A stretch of DNA of 35,548 bases from assembly GCA_000695325.1 (NCBI GenBank), contig AVPN01000052.1, positions 89,452 through 124,999 of the forward strand, given 5' to 3'. How positions within the stretch are numbered: the first letter of the stretch is position 1; the number at the start of each line of letters is the position of its first letter. The position numbers and the translations under genes are program-made. This stretch comes from Pleurobrachia bachei. Taxonomy: Eukaryota > Ctenophora > Tentaculata > Cydippida > Pleurobrachiidae. A model generated the notes under the pieces. That model did not search any database. It was not told the origin of the DNA and saw only the letters and a list, made by a program, of their open reading frames with translations. Of this stretch, positions 1 through 7,959 are shown in pieces.

Positions 1-1199
1 GAGGAACACCCCCTAGCAACATGAGAGGGACACCCCCTAGCAACATGAGAGGAACATCCCCTAGCAACATGGGAGGAACCCCCCCTAGCAACATGAGAGG
101 AACCCTCCCTAGCAACACCAGGGCAACAGTTGGCAAGTTGAATCTCCATGGTAACACGAACCTGGATAACATTTCACATTTCGTCCTGGGCCCTAGCAAC
201 TTTCCGTCTCCCATGACAACGGCTGGTTCCATGACAACAGCTGGTCCAATGACAACCGCTGGGTCTCCAAAAGCACCAATGACACTAGGGTCCATGATCG
301 GGAAGGGAGTCACTCCGAAAACTAACCCAGCTAATTCCTCCCATAAACAGCCGAGGACTTTAGGTGGCCCAAACCCAAATGCTGTTCTATCCCCAGCTAA
401 CCCTCCAGTTTCTCGAGTCAGTACCCCTCCATCCTCCACTAACTCGCCATCTGGGATCGCGGTGGCAGGGGGACCACGGTTATCTGGTAAAATGACACCC
501 ACGACCCCTCTTGGTATGTCCCACAGGCCTGTTATGACACCTAATATGCCAAGTAACATGGCCTTCAGAAACGGTGGTAGTCCAGGGTTTTACAACTCTC
601 CAACTGGGGGTTGTTTCGTCTCCTCAAACACTCCAAATTCGCCCTCTTCGGTCCAACAACAGTTCTTCTCACCCACCACACCTCGATACAATTCTCCTGG
701 TGCTGCATCTCCAGGCATTGCCATGGTTACATCGAGTGGGGATCAGAGGTTTGCTGCACCTCCAGGCGGGGATCAGAGGTTTTCGTGTGATCAGAAACCC
801 CCAACTCTCCATAAATTCCAAGGTGGTAGGTTTCCAACTCCTCCTCCTCAGTCAGTGTATCCTAACGAACAGCGGCCCCGTGAGAGGATCATTCTACCGC
901 GGCAACTATCCCCTCAATCCCACCAGATGTTCCAATTCATCAGGCCTGTTGTGGGAGGAGGGGTACCTGGTGGTCCAGTGGCTACCGGCTTTCTAACCCC
1001 GCCCATCCCACAACAACCCCCTGCTGCTCCAAACCAGGACAACACCAAACCAAAACGAACGCAAAAGAAGCCCAACATAAAAGCGAAATTGAAATCAAAG
1101 TTGAATAAGAATGCGAAGACTCTTGCTAAGAAATCGAGTGCTAATAACGGAGCCTTTGATGCAGATATGTTTCTTTCTCAGCTGGAGGATATAACTTGA
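1..1199 (+). CDS. Pro/Ser/Thr/Asn-rich low-complexity protein, 3' portion
   Basis: The reading frame is open to the left edge of the window (first full codon at base 3), so the true start lies outside or in an upstream exon; at least 398 codons are visible, ending in TGA at 1197-1199. The first residues are a tandem octapeptide of the form M-R-G-T-P-P-S-N, about five near-identical copies. Next comes a long disordered stretch rich in P, S, T, G, N and Q with repeated S/T-P dipeptides and short repeats such as MTTAGS/P. The last 60 residues change character: a strongly basic Lys-rich segment (KPKRTQKKPNIKAKLKSKL) and then a short acidic-hydrophobic tail ending DMFLSQLEDIT. That pattern suits a nuclear regulatory protein with a basic nuclear-localisation-like patch and a short activation-like tail, but this is inference; I do not recognise the family. 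Confidence 0.7.
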   Translation, partial: GTPPSNMRGTPPSNMRGTSPSNMGGTPPSNMRGTLPSNTRATVGKLNLHGNTNLDNISHFVLGPSNFPSPMTTAGSMTTAGPMTTAGSPKAPMTLGSMIGKGVTPKTNPANSSHKQPRTLGGPNPNAVLSPANPPVSRVSTPPSSTNSPSGIAVAGGPRLSGKMTPTTPLGMSHRPVMTPNMPSNMAFRNGGSPGFYNSPTGGCFVSSNTPNSPSSVQQQFFSPTTPRYNSPGAASPGIAMVTSSGDQRFAAPPGGDQRFSCDQKPPTLHKFQGGRFPTPPPQSVYPNEQRPRERIILPRQLSPQSHQMFQFIRPVVGGGVPGGPVATGFLTPPIPQQPPAAPNQDNTKPKRTQKKPNIKAKLKSKLNKNAKTLAKKSSANNGAFDADMFLSQLEDIT

Positions 1200-1204
1200 G
1201 AAGC

Positions 1205-1301
1205 AGGAACCGACCGAAATACTGGTCCCTGATTGGCTGATAACTAGTCACGTGACCTAAATAACGAGTTATGATTAGTTGTTTACTTTCGGTCGGTTCC
1301 T
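1205..1301. repeat. 97-bp inverted repeat just after the stop codon
   Basis: The 15 bases at 1205-1219 (AGGAACCGACCGAAA) recur as an exact reverse complement at 1287-1301. The inner flanks also pair partly (ATAACT..GT on both sides), so the whole interval can fold back on itself. It starts five bases after the stop codon of the upstream gene and so lies in its 3' UTR. It could be a tiny terminal-inverted-repeat element or a transcribed hairpin. I see no clear target-site duplication. Confidence 0.6.
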
Positions 1302-2261
1302 AAAATTAGGGTGTGCTGCCCCGCCCCTTTATAATACAGACAGACCGACTCTATCATAATTTAGAATTAGATTACACAATCATATATAACACGCATTAAA
1401 CATATATTATATGTATTAATCATAATTATAATAGCAAATTCCAAATAATCTCACACTCATTTCCCCCACACACACAACCACTTATACAGCTCAGTAGTAA
1501 TTGTAATATAATGTTATAGTCCGAGTTTTTGTCTATTGAATTCCGCTATGTAAATTGTTTTAATTTGAATACATGTTTACTTACAGGTATAAACTAGAGA
1601 AGAAAAAAAGAACAAATTCCTCTCCCCTCGAAATCTCTCTTTTATATTTATCTCACAGAGCCTACTTTTTGGGGATGAAAAAAGTAAAATCAAGACACTG
1701 CCGGTCATGTGAACTTATATTTAAAAATAGTTTAACAAATTGAGCGAGAGAGAAAGAGAGCAAGGATATACATCTCCATGTTTAAGTTTTTAATATGCTT
1801 CCCCTCCTTTCATTCTGAGGCGCATTGTTTTACATCACATACAGCTGCAGTACTGGTTTACATTAGACACCTTTTTTACACACATTTCACAGTGCACCTC
1901 TCACAGGGAGTTACTAACTAAGTTAGATGAGCTGTGCCCAGTTTATAAAAATTTATTAAACAGCGTCGAGAACCTTTCTATTTGATTTTATAATGTTAAA
2001 TATTCATTGTTTTTATTTGTTTGTTGAATGGGAGGAAATGAATTCGGTTAATAGCCTTCAAAGGTTCTTCCAAAAGTTGAAGATTTGGCACGCGCAAATA
2101 AAAAACGCGCATAATATTTTTTCGCGCCGCGCAATGTAAACAAATTTGCAATCTTTGAATTCTGTGATGCGCGCGATTTGAAATTTCCTCCCTTTTTTTA
2201 TTTTTCGTCTTTTTTTTAATCTTTTGCCACTCGTTGACCGTGAATTACCTAACTCTAAACC
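1302..2261. other. AT-rich intergenic stretch upstream of the phosphatase pair
   Basis: No gene is seen here. The stretch holds the presumed 3' UTR of the left gene and then, at about 2085-2180, a cluster of GCGC/CGCG dinucleotides in otherwise AT-rich DNA. That cluster is a plausible promoter-proximal region for the first phosphatase gene, but I find no convincing TATA box or other core element. Confidence 0.4.
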
Positions 2262-2831
2262 ATGCTGAAGTTTTCTACTGAGACCAACGAAGTCCTTCCT
2301 GGTATATTCGTATGTGGGAGAAGCCAAGTAACTTTAGATCGACTGGAAACGCACAAAATACGCACTATTATAACTGTCATGGGCTGTAGACTCCCCGAAA
2401 AGATCATTTCTGATGTTGATAAATATCATTTCTTCAGTTGTGAAGACAATATGGGTGTTGATTTGTACTCTCAGTTTCCTAACTTTGTTCAATGGATCAC
2501 TGAGGGATTAAAAAACGGGCCCGTTTTAGTGCATTGTGCCGCGGGTTTTTCACGAAGTGTCTCCGCTGTTATTGCTTATATGATACCTACATTTGGTATA
2601 ACATTTGAAAAATCGCTATCTATAATTCAGCAAAGAAGACCGCAGGCAGGGCCAAATCTTGGGTTTAAGAAACAACTTCGAAAATGGGAGGCAGAGCAGT
2701 TGTCTAAACCTTGGATTGCCAATGACGCTTATTTGCTGCACAAAAAACTCATTCTACGGAGATCCCGTGGGTCTTTTTCTAAGATAAGAAAAGTTGTTAA
2801 TAAAAGAGAGGGGCGCTGCTTTTTGTTATAA
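2262..2831 (+). CDS. Dual-specificity protein phosphatase (copy 1)
   Basis: A 189-residue single-exon frame from an ATG in good context (AAACCATGC). It carries the cysteine-phosphatase signature HCxxGxxRS as HCAAGFSRS at residues 91-99: Cys92 is the nucleophile and Arg98 binds phosphate. Asp62 in SCEDN lies 30 residues before the cysteine, where dual-specificity phosphatases place the general acid. The N-terminal NEVLPGIFVCG matches the family's first strand. The domain fills residues 8-150, with no CH2/rhodanese domain, so this is an atypical small DUSP expected to remove phosphate from Ser/Thr/Tyr in the cytosol or nucleus. The C-terminal tail is short and basic. The neighbouring gene is a paralogue whose ATG follows this stop by 22 bases. 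The substrate cannot be told from sequence. Confidence 0.88.
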   Translation: MLKFSTETNEVLPGIFVCGRSQVTLDRLETHKIRTIITVMGCRLPEKIISDVDKYHFFSCEDNMGVDLYSQFPNFVQWITEGLKNGPVLVHCAAGFSRSVSAVIAYMIPTFGITFEKSLSIIQQRRPQAGPNLGFKKQLRKWEAEQLSKPWIANDAYLLHKKLILRRSRGSFSKIRKVVNKREGRCFLL

Positions 2832-2838
2832 ACACTTT

Positions 2839-2850
2839 CTACCATTTTTA
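2839..2850 (+). promoter_or_regulatory. Candidate 3' splice site between the two phosphatase frames
   Basis: The short gap between the two phosphatase frames ends in a pyrimidine-rich run and TTTTTAG, immediately upstream of GGAATG. This could be the acceptor of a conventional intron that removes the end of copy 1, or a trans-splicing acceptor for a downstream cistron. It could also be chance. I did not find a uniquely convincing donor in copy 1. Confidence 0.3.
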
Positions 2851-2853
2851 GGA

Positions 2854-3459
2854 ATGGATGAAGTTCTACCTGATTTATTTATCAGTGGTATTCACTACAC
2901 AAAGCCATTTTATCTTGAAGCCCATCAAATAAAAACTGTCCTGACAATGTACGAGAAACCCTTGCCACATGAGCCAAAAATGAAGGGAATCGTTGATTAT
3001 CAACACATTAAAATCTACGATTGTTCCGTTGAGGATATGAGTCCGTTTTTTCCTAAAATCAGCAAAGTTATTGCTGATGGTCTTAAGAAAGGCCGTGTAT
3101 TAGTTCACTGTCAGGCTGGTATGTCACGGAGTTCTTCTGCAATAATCTGTTTTATCATTGACACCTTCAATGTGGACTATTACACTGCCCTGAAGTCTGT
3201 TAAAATCAACCATCCTCTAGCCCACCCTAACACTGGTTTTCATGATCAGTTGGTGGAGTGGGAGGCTGAGGTGAAGGGAAGGTGGGTACCCACTAAGAAA
3301 TACCGCTGGTTTAAACGGAGGATTGTGGAAGAGTGGAAGGCTGGAGATAGGAACTTTCAATATTTTGCCAAGATATTGAGTGAGAGGAATGAAGCAGGAG
3401 AGCGGGAAGGGGCAGAGGGTGAACCCTCGTCTCCAACAGAAAACAAAACAGTGGAGTAA
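2854..3459 (+). CDS. Dual-specificity protein phosphatase (copy 2)
   Basis: A 201-residue protein starting MDEVLPDLFISG. This ATG is chosen because it aligns with the first-strand motif of copy 1; the frame is open further upstream but has no ATG there. HCQAGMSRS at residues 85-93 gives catalytic Cys86 and Arg92, and Asp56 lies 30 residues ahead as general acid, the same spacing as copy 1. Both copies share the block around KVIADGLKKGRVLVHC and the downstream P-N-x-GF-x-x-QL motif, so they are tandem duplicates. The tail is longer and charged (E, K, R, S). A pyrimidine-rich tract ending TTTTTAG lies immediately before GGAATG, so the start could also follow a 3' splice site. An AATAAA at 4258-4263 could serve as poly(A) signal. 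Confidence 0.88.
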   Translation: MDEVLPDLFISGIHYTKPFYLEAHQIKTVLTMYEKPLPHEPKMKGIVDYQHIKIYDCSVEDMSPFFPKISKVIADGLKKGRVLVHCQAGMSRSSSAIICFIIDTFNVDYYTALKSVKINHPLAHPNTGFHDQLVEWEAEVKGRWVPTKKYRWFKRRIVEEWKAGDRNFQYFAKILSERNEAGEREGAEGEPSSPTENKTVE

Positions 3460-3839
3460 ATTTTATTTGTTTTATATTTCTTGTTTTAAATGTGTGTTTT
3501 ATTTTATAGAAGTATAGAATTGTGAATGATTTTGAACTGGATTTATTCTTTCAGAACTTTTGTTTGTTTATTTATTGGCCCATTTGATTCCTCTTTGGAT
3601 CTAACCCTAATCCCATACCATTGGTGTCTTGTAATCTATGTTAACGCCCTCCCCTGTGTTAACCCCTCGTTAACCTCTTCCTTTCTCCCCCTGTATATAG
3701 TATATGGATTGGAGATGGGCGTTACAGTGGATACCTTGTGCTTGGGTCTGTCCCTCCCTTCAACCTCGATTCAAGGGGTACGGTTTAACTGCACCACTTT
3801 TGGAGGGGGAGGATGAAGGAGAGGGATCTCTATCAGCAC

Positions 3840-3899
3840 TAAGTAAGTAGAAACACACTGTGAAGAGTGTAAGTAAGTAGAAACATACTGTGAAGAGCT
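3840..3899. repeat. 30-bp tandem duplication
   Basis: Two adjacent 30-bp units (3840-3869 and 3870-3899), each of the form TAAGTAAGTAGAAAC..ACTGTGAAGAG, differ at three positions. Each begins with two overlapping TAAGTAAG donor-like motifs. No coding content. Confidence 0.75.
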
Positions 3900-3907
3900 T
3901 TTTTTGT

Positions 3908-3960
3908 ACTTACCGGTAAGATCGGGGTCAGATCCCCCGAGCAGCCCGGTAAGTCCCGAC
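3908..3960 (-). repeat. TTACCGGG hairpin-family repeat
   Basis: Read on the minus strand, this interval has GACTTACCGGG, then TGCTCGGGGG and GACCCCGAT. That is the order seen in copies at 18008, 22877, 24442 and 27594. It is a short dispersed element built round a CCCCGATTTACCGG core that can pair with its own inverted copy. Confidence 0.5.
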
Positions 3961-4386
3961 TGTTTTTATTTTCACTTTTTATGCTTTTTACCTTCCTTCT
4001 TGTACCATCCTTCTAAATACGATGTAAAATTCTCTCCCTCCACCCCTTTTTTCATGCTTCAATACCATTTTTATTGGCGTGTCTTTTCCCTGGGGTTATT
4101 TCCGACAGAATTCCCAAAATAGCTCACCCGGGCGGAGTGTGTGTATGTAGCTTCTGAAGCACCATGTAATTTGTACACTCTCCATATTGTCATAGATGGT
4201 AAAAGCACTCACATCATACACGCACACTGAGTGTTGTACATGATAGTGATAGTCCATAATAAAACAAAGTTGATCGGAAATTTAGAAACTATATTAGCTA
4301 CATCATGCAAATGGAAATTGTTCTACTATTTTTGAAAACTCTTGCACCTCACATACGTCCATAAGATAATACGTCCATTACTCTCA

Positions 4387-6780
4387 TTATGGTAACACCG
4401 GGGCGATAATAACAGGTCCAGTTGCCAAGAGAAACTGATTCCCAGACATAACAGTGACAGGACCCTCGGCTACCATGGTCAGCACCACCTTTGTCCCTCC
4501 CATCAGGTTCATGTTCATCTCAACCATGGGAGGCACATCAACCATATCCTCCAAATCCTCTGCCAGATCCTCCAGCTCATCTAACCCCTCTGCAAGGGCT
4601 TCAAGGGACCCACCTAGTGAGATCTTACCGAATCCTCGTTTAACCGAATCAATGATTGAGTCAATAAAGGACGGTGATTCAGATGGTAGGTCCCCAATCC
4701 CAGAGTCTGCATCTCCTTCTTCTTCTAGGTTCTCCACAGGATCCTCCGTATCCGGGGTAGGTTCATCTCCTGGTTCCGCATCAGGTTCTCCTGGACCAGG
4801 TTCAGGGGTATTTGGTACTGGGTGAAAGCATGTCCCATAAAGGAAGCCTTTCTCTTCAGGTTCTGTTGGCTGAGAATCGGGAATGGGCTCAACTAGCGGT
4901 TCTGGGACAGGTTCATTTATTGGTTCAAGAACAGGAACTGGTTCAGTTGGTGGCTCTGGAATAGAAGCTGGTTCAATTGATTGCTCTGGTTGGGTTTTAG
5001 GTTCGACTATTGGAGTTGACACTGCAATGGGGGTTGGTTCGAGAAGTGTCGCAGATTTTGTAAGGGTATCGGGAGTTGGCTCTTTTGGAGGCTCTGGAGT
5101 TGCTCCTTTTAGCGGCTCTGGAGAGGGCTCGGGAGAAGGCACTTTTGGTGGTACAGGAGAAGGCACTTTAGGTGGCTCGGGAGTCGCCTCTTTTTTGAGT
5201 TTAGGGATAGGTATTGAAGTTGACACTGCAATTGGGACGGGTTCAAGAATTTCCAGGGGCTCTGGAGTCGCCTCTTTAGGGGGCAATGGAGAGGGCTCAG
5301 GAGTCGGTGCTTTTGGAGGCTCTGGGGTCGGTGCTTTTGGAGGCTCAGGAGTCGGTGCTTTTGGGGGCTCTGGGGACGGCTCTTTTATTGGCTCTGGAGT
5401 CGGCTTTTTTATTGGCTCTGGAGTAGCCTTTTTTAGGGACTGTGGCGTCGGCGTTTTTGGGCGCTCAGGAGTGATTTCTTTTGTTGGCAAAGGAGGAGTT
5501 TTTACCATCATCTCAATTTCCGGTGAATGTATAAGAACCGGCTCCTCGATCTCAGTATCTATCACTGGTTCCTCTGGCTCCACCTCAGGACTTAGATCTC
5601 CCTTGAAACATGACCAAAAACTGCTCGGTTCTGCAGCAGTAGGCTCCGGTTCAGCTTCAGGCTCTATCTCTGGTATCTTTGGCTCTTGCAACGCTTCAGG
5701 CTGGGGAGAGGGCTCTCGGATAGGCTCCGGAAATGCTTCTGGGGGTGGCTCTGGAGTTAGCGGTTTCACTGGATCTACCACCGGGCCTCGATCTGGTTCC
5801 ATAGCAACAGGTGTTGGCTCAGCAATCACAGTTTCTGGTTCTATGACGGGATCTGGATCTGGGATCAGAGGCTCGGGTTCAGGACTTGGTTCAACCCTGT
5901 TGAAACATGTTGTCCAAAATCCTTTTGGTTCTGGAGCTAGCTCCGGTTCAGTTGGAGCTTCTACTTCTGGCTCTGTTTCAGGCTCTTCGGGTGCCGGTTC
6001 CGGTGGATCTTGTTCGACTACCGGCTCTAGCTCTTCTACCATTTCTAGCTCAAGTTCTACCGGTTCTGGTTCTATCGGCTCTGGTTTCTCTTCGGTTTCT
6101 GATGATTGTACCTCAGCAACAGGTTCCTCAACCACTGGAAGCTCCGGAGATGGCTCGTCAACAAGCTGTTGCTCTTCCACCGCAGAGTAGAAGGTCACAC
6201 TTTTATCGTCACCATTGGTTTTCTTCTTCTTCTTCTTTTTGCCAAGCTTTTTCATGGCCTTCAAGAGACCGAAGCTTTTAGACTTTCCTGTCTTTTCCGG
6301 TTCCAGACTTTCAGGCTGTGGGTCAGGCTGGAGTTCAGGTTGTGGTTCCGGCTGTGGTTCAGGTGTCTTTTCTGGTTCAGGTGTTTTAGATCTCTCAGGT
6401 TCAGCCATGGAAGATTGTTCTTCAGCCATTATTTTCAGTAGATCAGCTTTGTTTTCTACTGCGTCAGCGAGCAAAAATCCAAGAGTTTCTTCTTCGGGTT
6501 CGCTTTCTGCCGCAGATATCTCCGGCTCCTGTTGCTCGGGAGTTTTTTGGAATAATCTCAGGAAGTCTTCAAACAGATTAGACTCGACTGGTTGCTTCTG
6601 TTCAGGAACTGGTTCCGCTTTAGATGCTGCTTCTCCAACGGGTTGTGTATCTTCTAGTGTGGCAAGTTCGTCTTCAATATCCTTCCGTGCCCAAGGTGTT
6701 ATCATAGGCGTGGCAATTTCACTTTTCTCGATTTCTAGGATAAAAAGCTTACCGCCATCAGAAAATGTCTGATAGGGCAT
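4387..6780 (-). CDS. Pro/Glu-rich low-complexity protein A with FWxxCF modules
   Basis: A 797-residue single-exon protein. The ATG at 6780 is chosen because the paralogue at 9807 begins with the same MPYQTFSDGG. After a well-conserved N-terminus (about 50 residues, no signal peptide) come a helical patch (SNLFEDFLRLFQ), a basic cluster (SFGLLKAMKKLG plus seven Lys, about 170-187), and then about 450 residues of acidic repeats of the type TPEPPKAP/EPxPEP. Three short modules interrupt the disorder: GFWTTCFN (about 287), SFWSCFKG (about 387) and GFLYGTCF (about 645). The C-terminus is acidic and helical and then hydrophobic (ending VIIAPVLP). Function unknown. The basic-hydrophobic patch recalls MARCKS-type membrane-binding segments, and the Cys-Phe modules could be lipidation or partner sites, but both are guesses. 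It lies 391 bases downstream of a receptor's terminal exon on the same strand. Confidence 0.75.
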   Translation of the reverse strand: MPYQTFSDGGKLFILEIEKSEIATPMITPWARKDIEDELATLEDTQPVGEAASKAEPVPEQKQPVESNLFEDFLRLFQKTPEQQEPEISAAESEPEEETLGFLLADAVENKADLLKIMAEEQSSMAEPERSKTPEPEKTPEPQPEPQPELQPDPQPESLEPEKTGKSKSFGLLKAMKKLGKKKKKKKTNGDDKSVTFYSAVEEQQLVDEPSPELPVVEEPVAEVQSSETEEKPEPIEPEPVELELEMVEELEPVVEQDPPEPAPEEPETEPEVEAPTEPELAPEPKGFWTTCFNRVEPSPEPEPLIPDPDPVIEPETVIAEPTPVAMEPDRGPVVDPVKPLTPEPPPEAFPEPIREPSPQPEALQEPKIPEIEPEAEPEPTAAEPSSFWSCFKGDLSPEVEPEEPVIDTEIEEPVLIHSPEIEMMVKTPPLPTKEITPERPKTPTPQSLKKATPEPIKKPTPEPIKEPSPEPPKAPTPEPPKAPTPEPPKAPTPEPSPLPPKEATPEPLEILEPVPIAVSTSIPIPKLKKEATPEPPKVPSPVPPKVPSPEPSPEPLKGATPEPPKEPTPDTLTKSATLLEPTPIAVSTPIVEPKTQPEQSIEPASIPEPPTEPVPVLEPINEPVPEPLVEPIPDSQPTEPEEKGFLYGTCFHPVPNTPEPGPGEPDAEPGDEPTPDTEDPVENLEEEGDADSGIGDLPSESPSFIDSIIDSVKRGFGKISLGGSLEALAEGLDELEDLAEDLEDMVDVPPMVEMNMNLMGGTKVVLTMVAEGPVTVMSGNQFLLATGPVIIAPVLP

Positions 6781-7171
6781 GAATCCGCATGAATAACTAA
6801 TGTAAACACAAGACAAGTAAATGTGTTGTTGAATAAATTGATGTTGGTGAGCCCCGCAACATTGGGGAGAGAGTTATTGTGCATTCCTCCATTTGGGGAG
6901 TGTTGAGAGGAATATTAAGAGAGAAATCGTATACTCAAGATTTATTCCTGCCCGTCACGGTACATATAAGTTAAGAGCTCACTCTTCTAAACCAGCCGAT
7001 TAACAAAATGCATGACACTATTTTAGCGTGATAAAGTGTAGCATTCAAAATGACATTCAAAATAAAATGTAGCAAGTCCTATAAATCGGACATGAAGCAA
7101 ATAACTTATTTCGCCTTAGACTGTGTTTACGCTGAAGTCTAAACAACTCAACTCAAAATTAGTTTCACAGT
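6781..7171. other. Intergenic spacer between protein A gene and receptor terminus
   Basis: No gene. This spacer is homologous to 9808-10186, the spacer upstream of the second Pro/Glu-rich gene: both contain GTTGGTGAGCCCCGCAA, AGAGCTCACTCTTCT and CCTATAAATCGGACATGAAG. The duplication therefore covered the intergenic DNA as well as the genes. It should contain the promoter of the Pro/Glu-rich gene. Confidence 0.55.
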
Positions 7172-7304
7172 TCAGGTTTCAGTTTCCAATACTGGGGGAG
7201 CCTCACCATCAGTCTTCTGGTCACTTCCTCTTGATCTCCCAACAACGGAAGTCACACTTCTTACGGTCAAATGAGTCCCGAATCTAACCATCTGCAATGG
7301 CTTA
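7172..7304 (-). pseudogene. Displaced C-terminal piece of the LDLa receptor gene
   Basis: On the minus strand this encodes KPLQMVRFGTHLTVRSVTSVVG...ETET and a stop. It matches, at roughly 90 percent by eye, the C-terminal tail of the receptor ending at 10187. Upstream of the KPLQM codons the homology stops abruptly at 7304, where an inverted-repeat element begins. The missing upstream part of this exon resumes at 12350. The piece therefore belongs to the receptor gene at 12316-16390, from which it is separated by about 5 kb of inserted DNA. Confidence 0.75.
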
Positions 7305-7397
7305 TAGTAGAAGCAATAATTACAGTCACCTCCTCTGATTTCTATGAAACACTTCTCCCATGCTAAGAGGTGGCAATAGAGGTTCAAATACCGCTGA
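7305..7397 (+). repeat. Left terminal inverted repeat
   Basis: Ninety-three bases, from TAGTAGAAGC to CAAATACCGCTGA, matching the reverse complement of 12259-12349 except for an extra AC dinucleotide. The match on the right side is cut off by the assembly gap, so the repeat may be longer. Confidence 0.8.
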
Positions 7398-7959
7398 GTT
7401 TGAGTCTGAACAATGTTTGGTTCGTTAATTATCGCTAATTGAAAATCGCTAAAATGGCCCCTAAGTTCGAAATTGAAATTTTGGAGTTGAGACTCCAGAC
7501 TTCGCACAGATGTCCGCTAGGATGGCAATATGCACCAAAATCGGACGGAAGCCTAAACTCGTTCGAATTCGGTACGAAAAGCGGGGTAGACTGAATTTTG
7601 GTCACAGGACCAAACTTCAAGTGCCATTTGTGCTTTTCCTGTACGTCGGAGATAAAAACTAAGGCCAGTTTCTCTCTTTAAGTCAATGTTTCTGCAGCGA
7701 TTAAGGTGGTTGTGAACTTCCCTTACCTCAACGGTTCAAAAGTTAGGTTTTAAGCTCTTATTTACCACTTAAATAAGAGCTTAAAACGTAACTTCTGAAC
7801 CGTTGAGGTAAGGGAAGTTAGTAACCACCTTAATCGATGCAGAAACATTAACTTAAAGAGAGAAACTGGCCTTAGTTTTTATCTCCGACGTACATGAAAT
7901 TGTGGCTCTCTAATCATGTAACGATCACATTAGAGCACTAATGGGGTGCGACAGCAGTA
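7398..7959. other. Non-coding interior of the inserted element
   Basis: Apart from the foldback at 7640-7894 I see no gene here. The DNA has no counterpart beside the first Pro/Glu-rich gene, so it is probably part of the inserted element. Just beyond it, at 8021-8043, is a 9-bp inverted repeat GCGAATGGG/CCCATTCGC with a 5-base loop, within the replaced 3' end of the second Pro/Glu-rich gene. Confidence 0.45.
7640..7894. repeat. 255-bp foldback with 5-base loop
   Basis: The left arm (about 7640-7764) and right arm (about 7770-7894) are reverse complements over about 125 bases, with few mismatches and no net indel: 7641 pairs with 7893 and 7755 with 7779. The loop is CCACT. Arm landmarks are GTACGTCGGAGATAAAAACT at the outer end and AAGCTCTTATTTA at the centre. 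It could be a foldback-type miniature element or a source of long hairpin RNA. Confidence 0.8.

Larger units (their letters stand above)
3460..4386. other. Convergent intergenic region
   Basis: This lies between the plus-strand phosphatase pair and the minus-strand Pro/Glu-rich gene. No coding frame here resembles a gene. It should contain both 3' UTRs: a plus-strand AATAAA at 4258-4263 and a minus-strand one (TTTATT at 4070-4075) suggest that the two transcripts may overlap at their ends. It also holds a 30-bp tandem duplication and one copy of the TTTACCGGG hairpin family, listed separately. Confidence 0.4.

Noticed and set aside
3526-4122. Two short plus-strand frames after the phosphatases
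   Set aside because: Composition is like translated UTR; no motif, no good start context, and they overlap simple repeats.
4883-6190. Long plus-strand open frame (435 codons) opposite the Pro/Glu-rich gene
   Set aside because: It is the complement of TPEP/EPxPE codon repeats, read as Gly-Ser repeats. The minus-strand frame has the conserved N-terminus and islands; this one has no independent feature.
7172-7507. 111-codon frame joining the receptor tail to upstream residues
   Set aside because: The part before KPLQM comes from the inverted repeat of the inserted element, so the frame is a chance fusion, not a gene.
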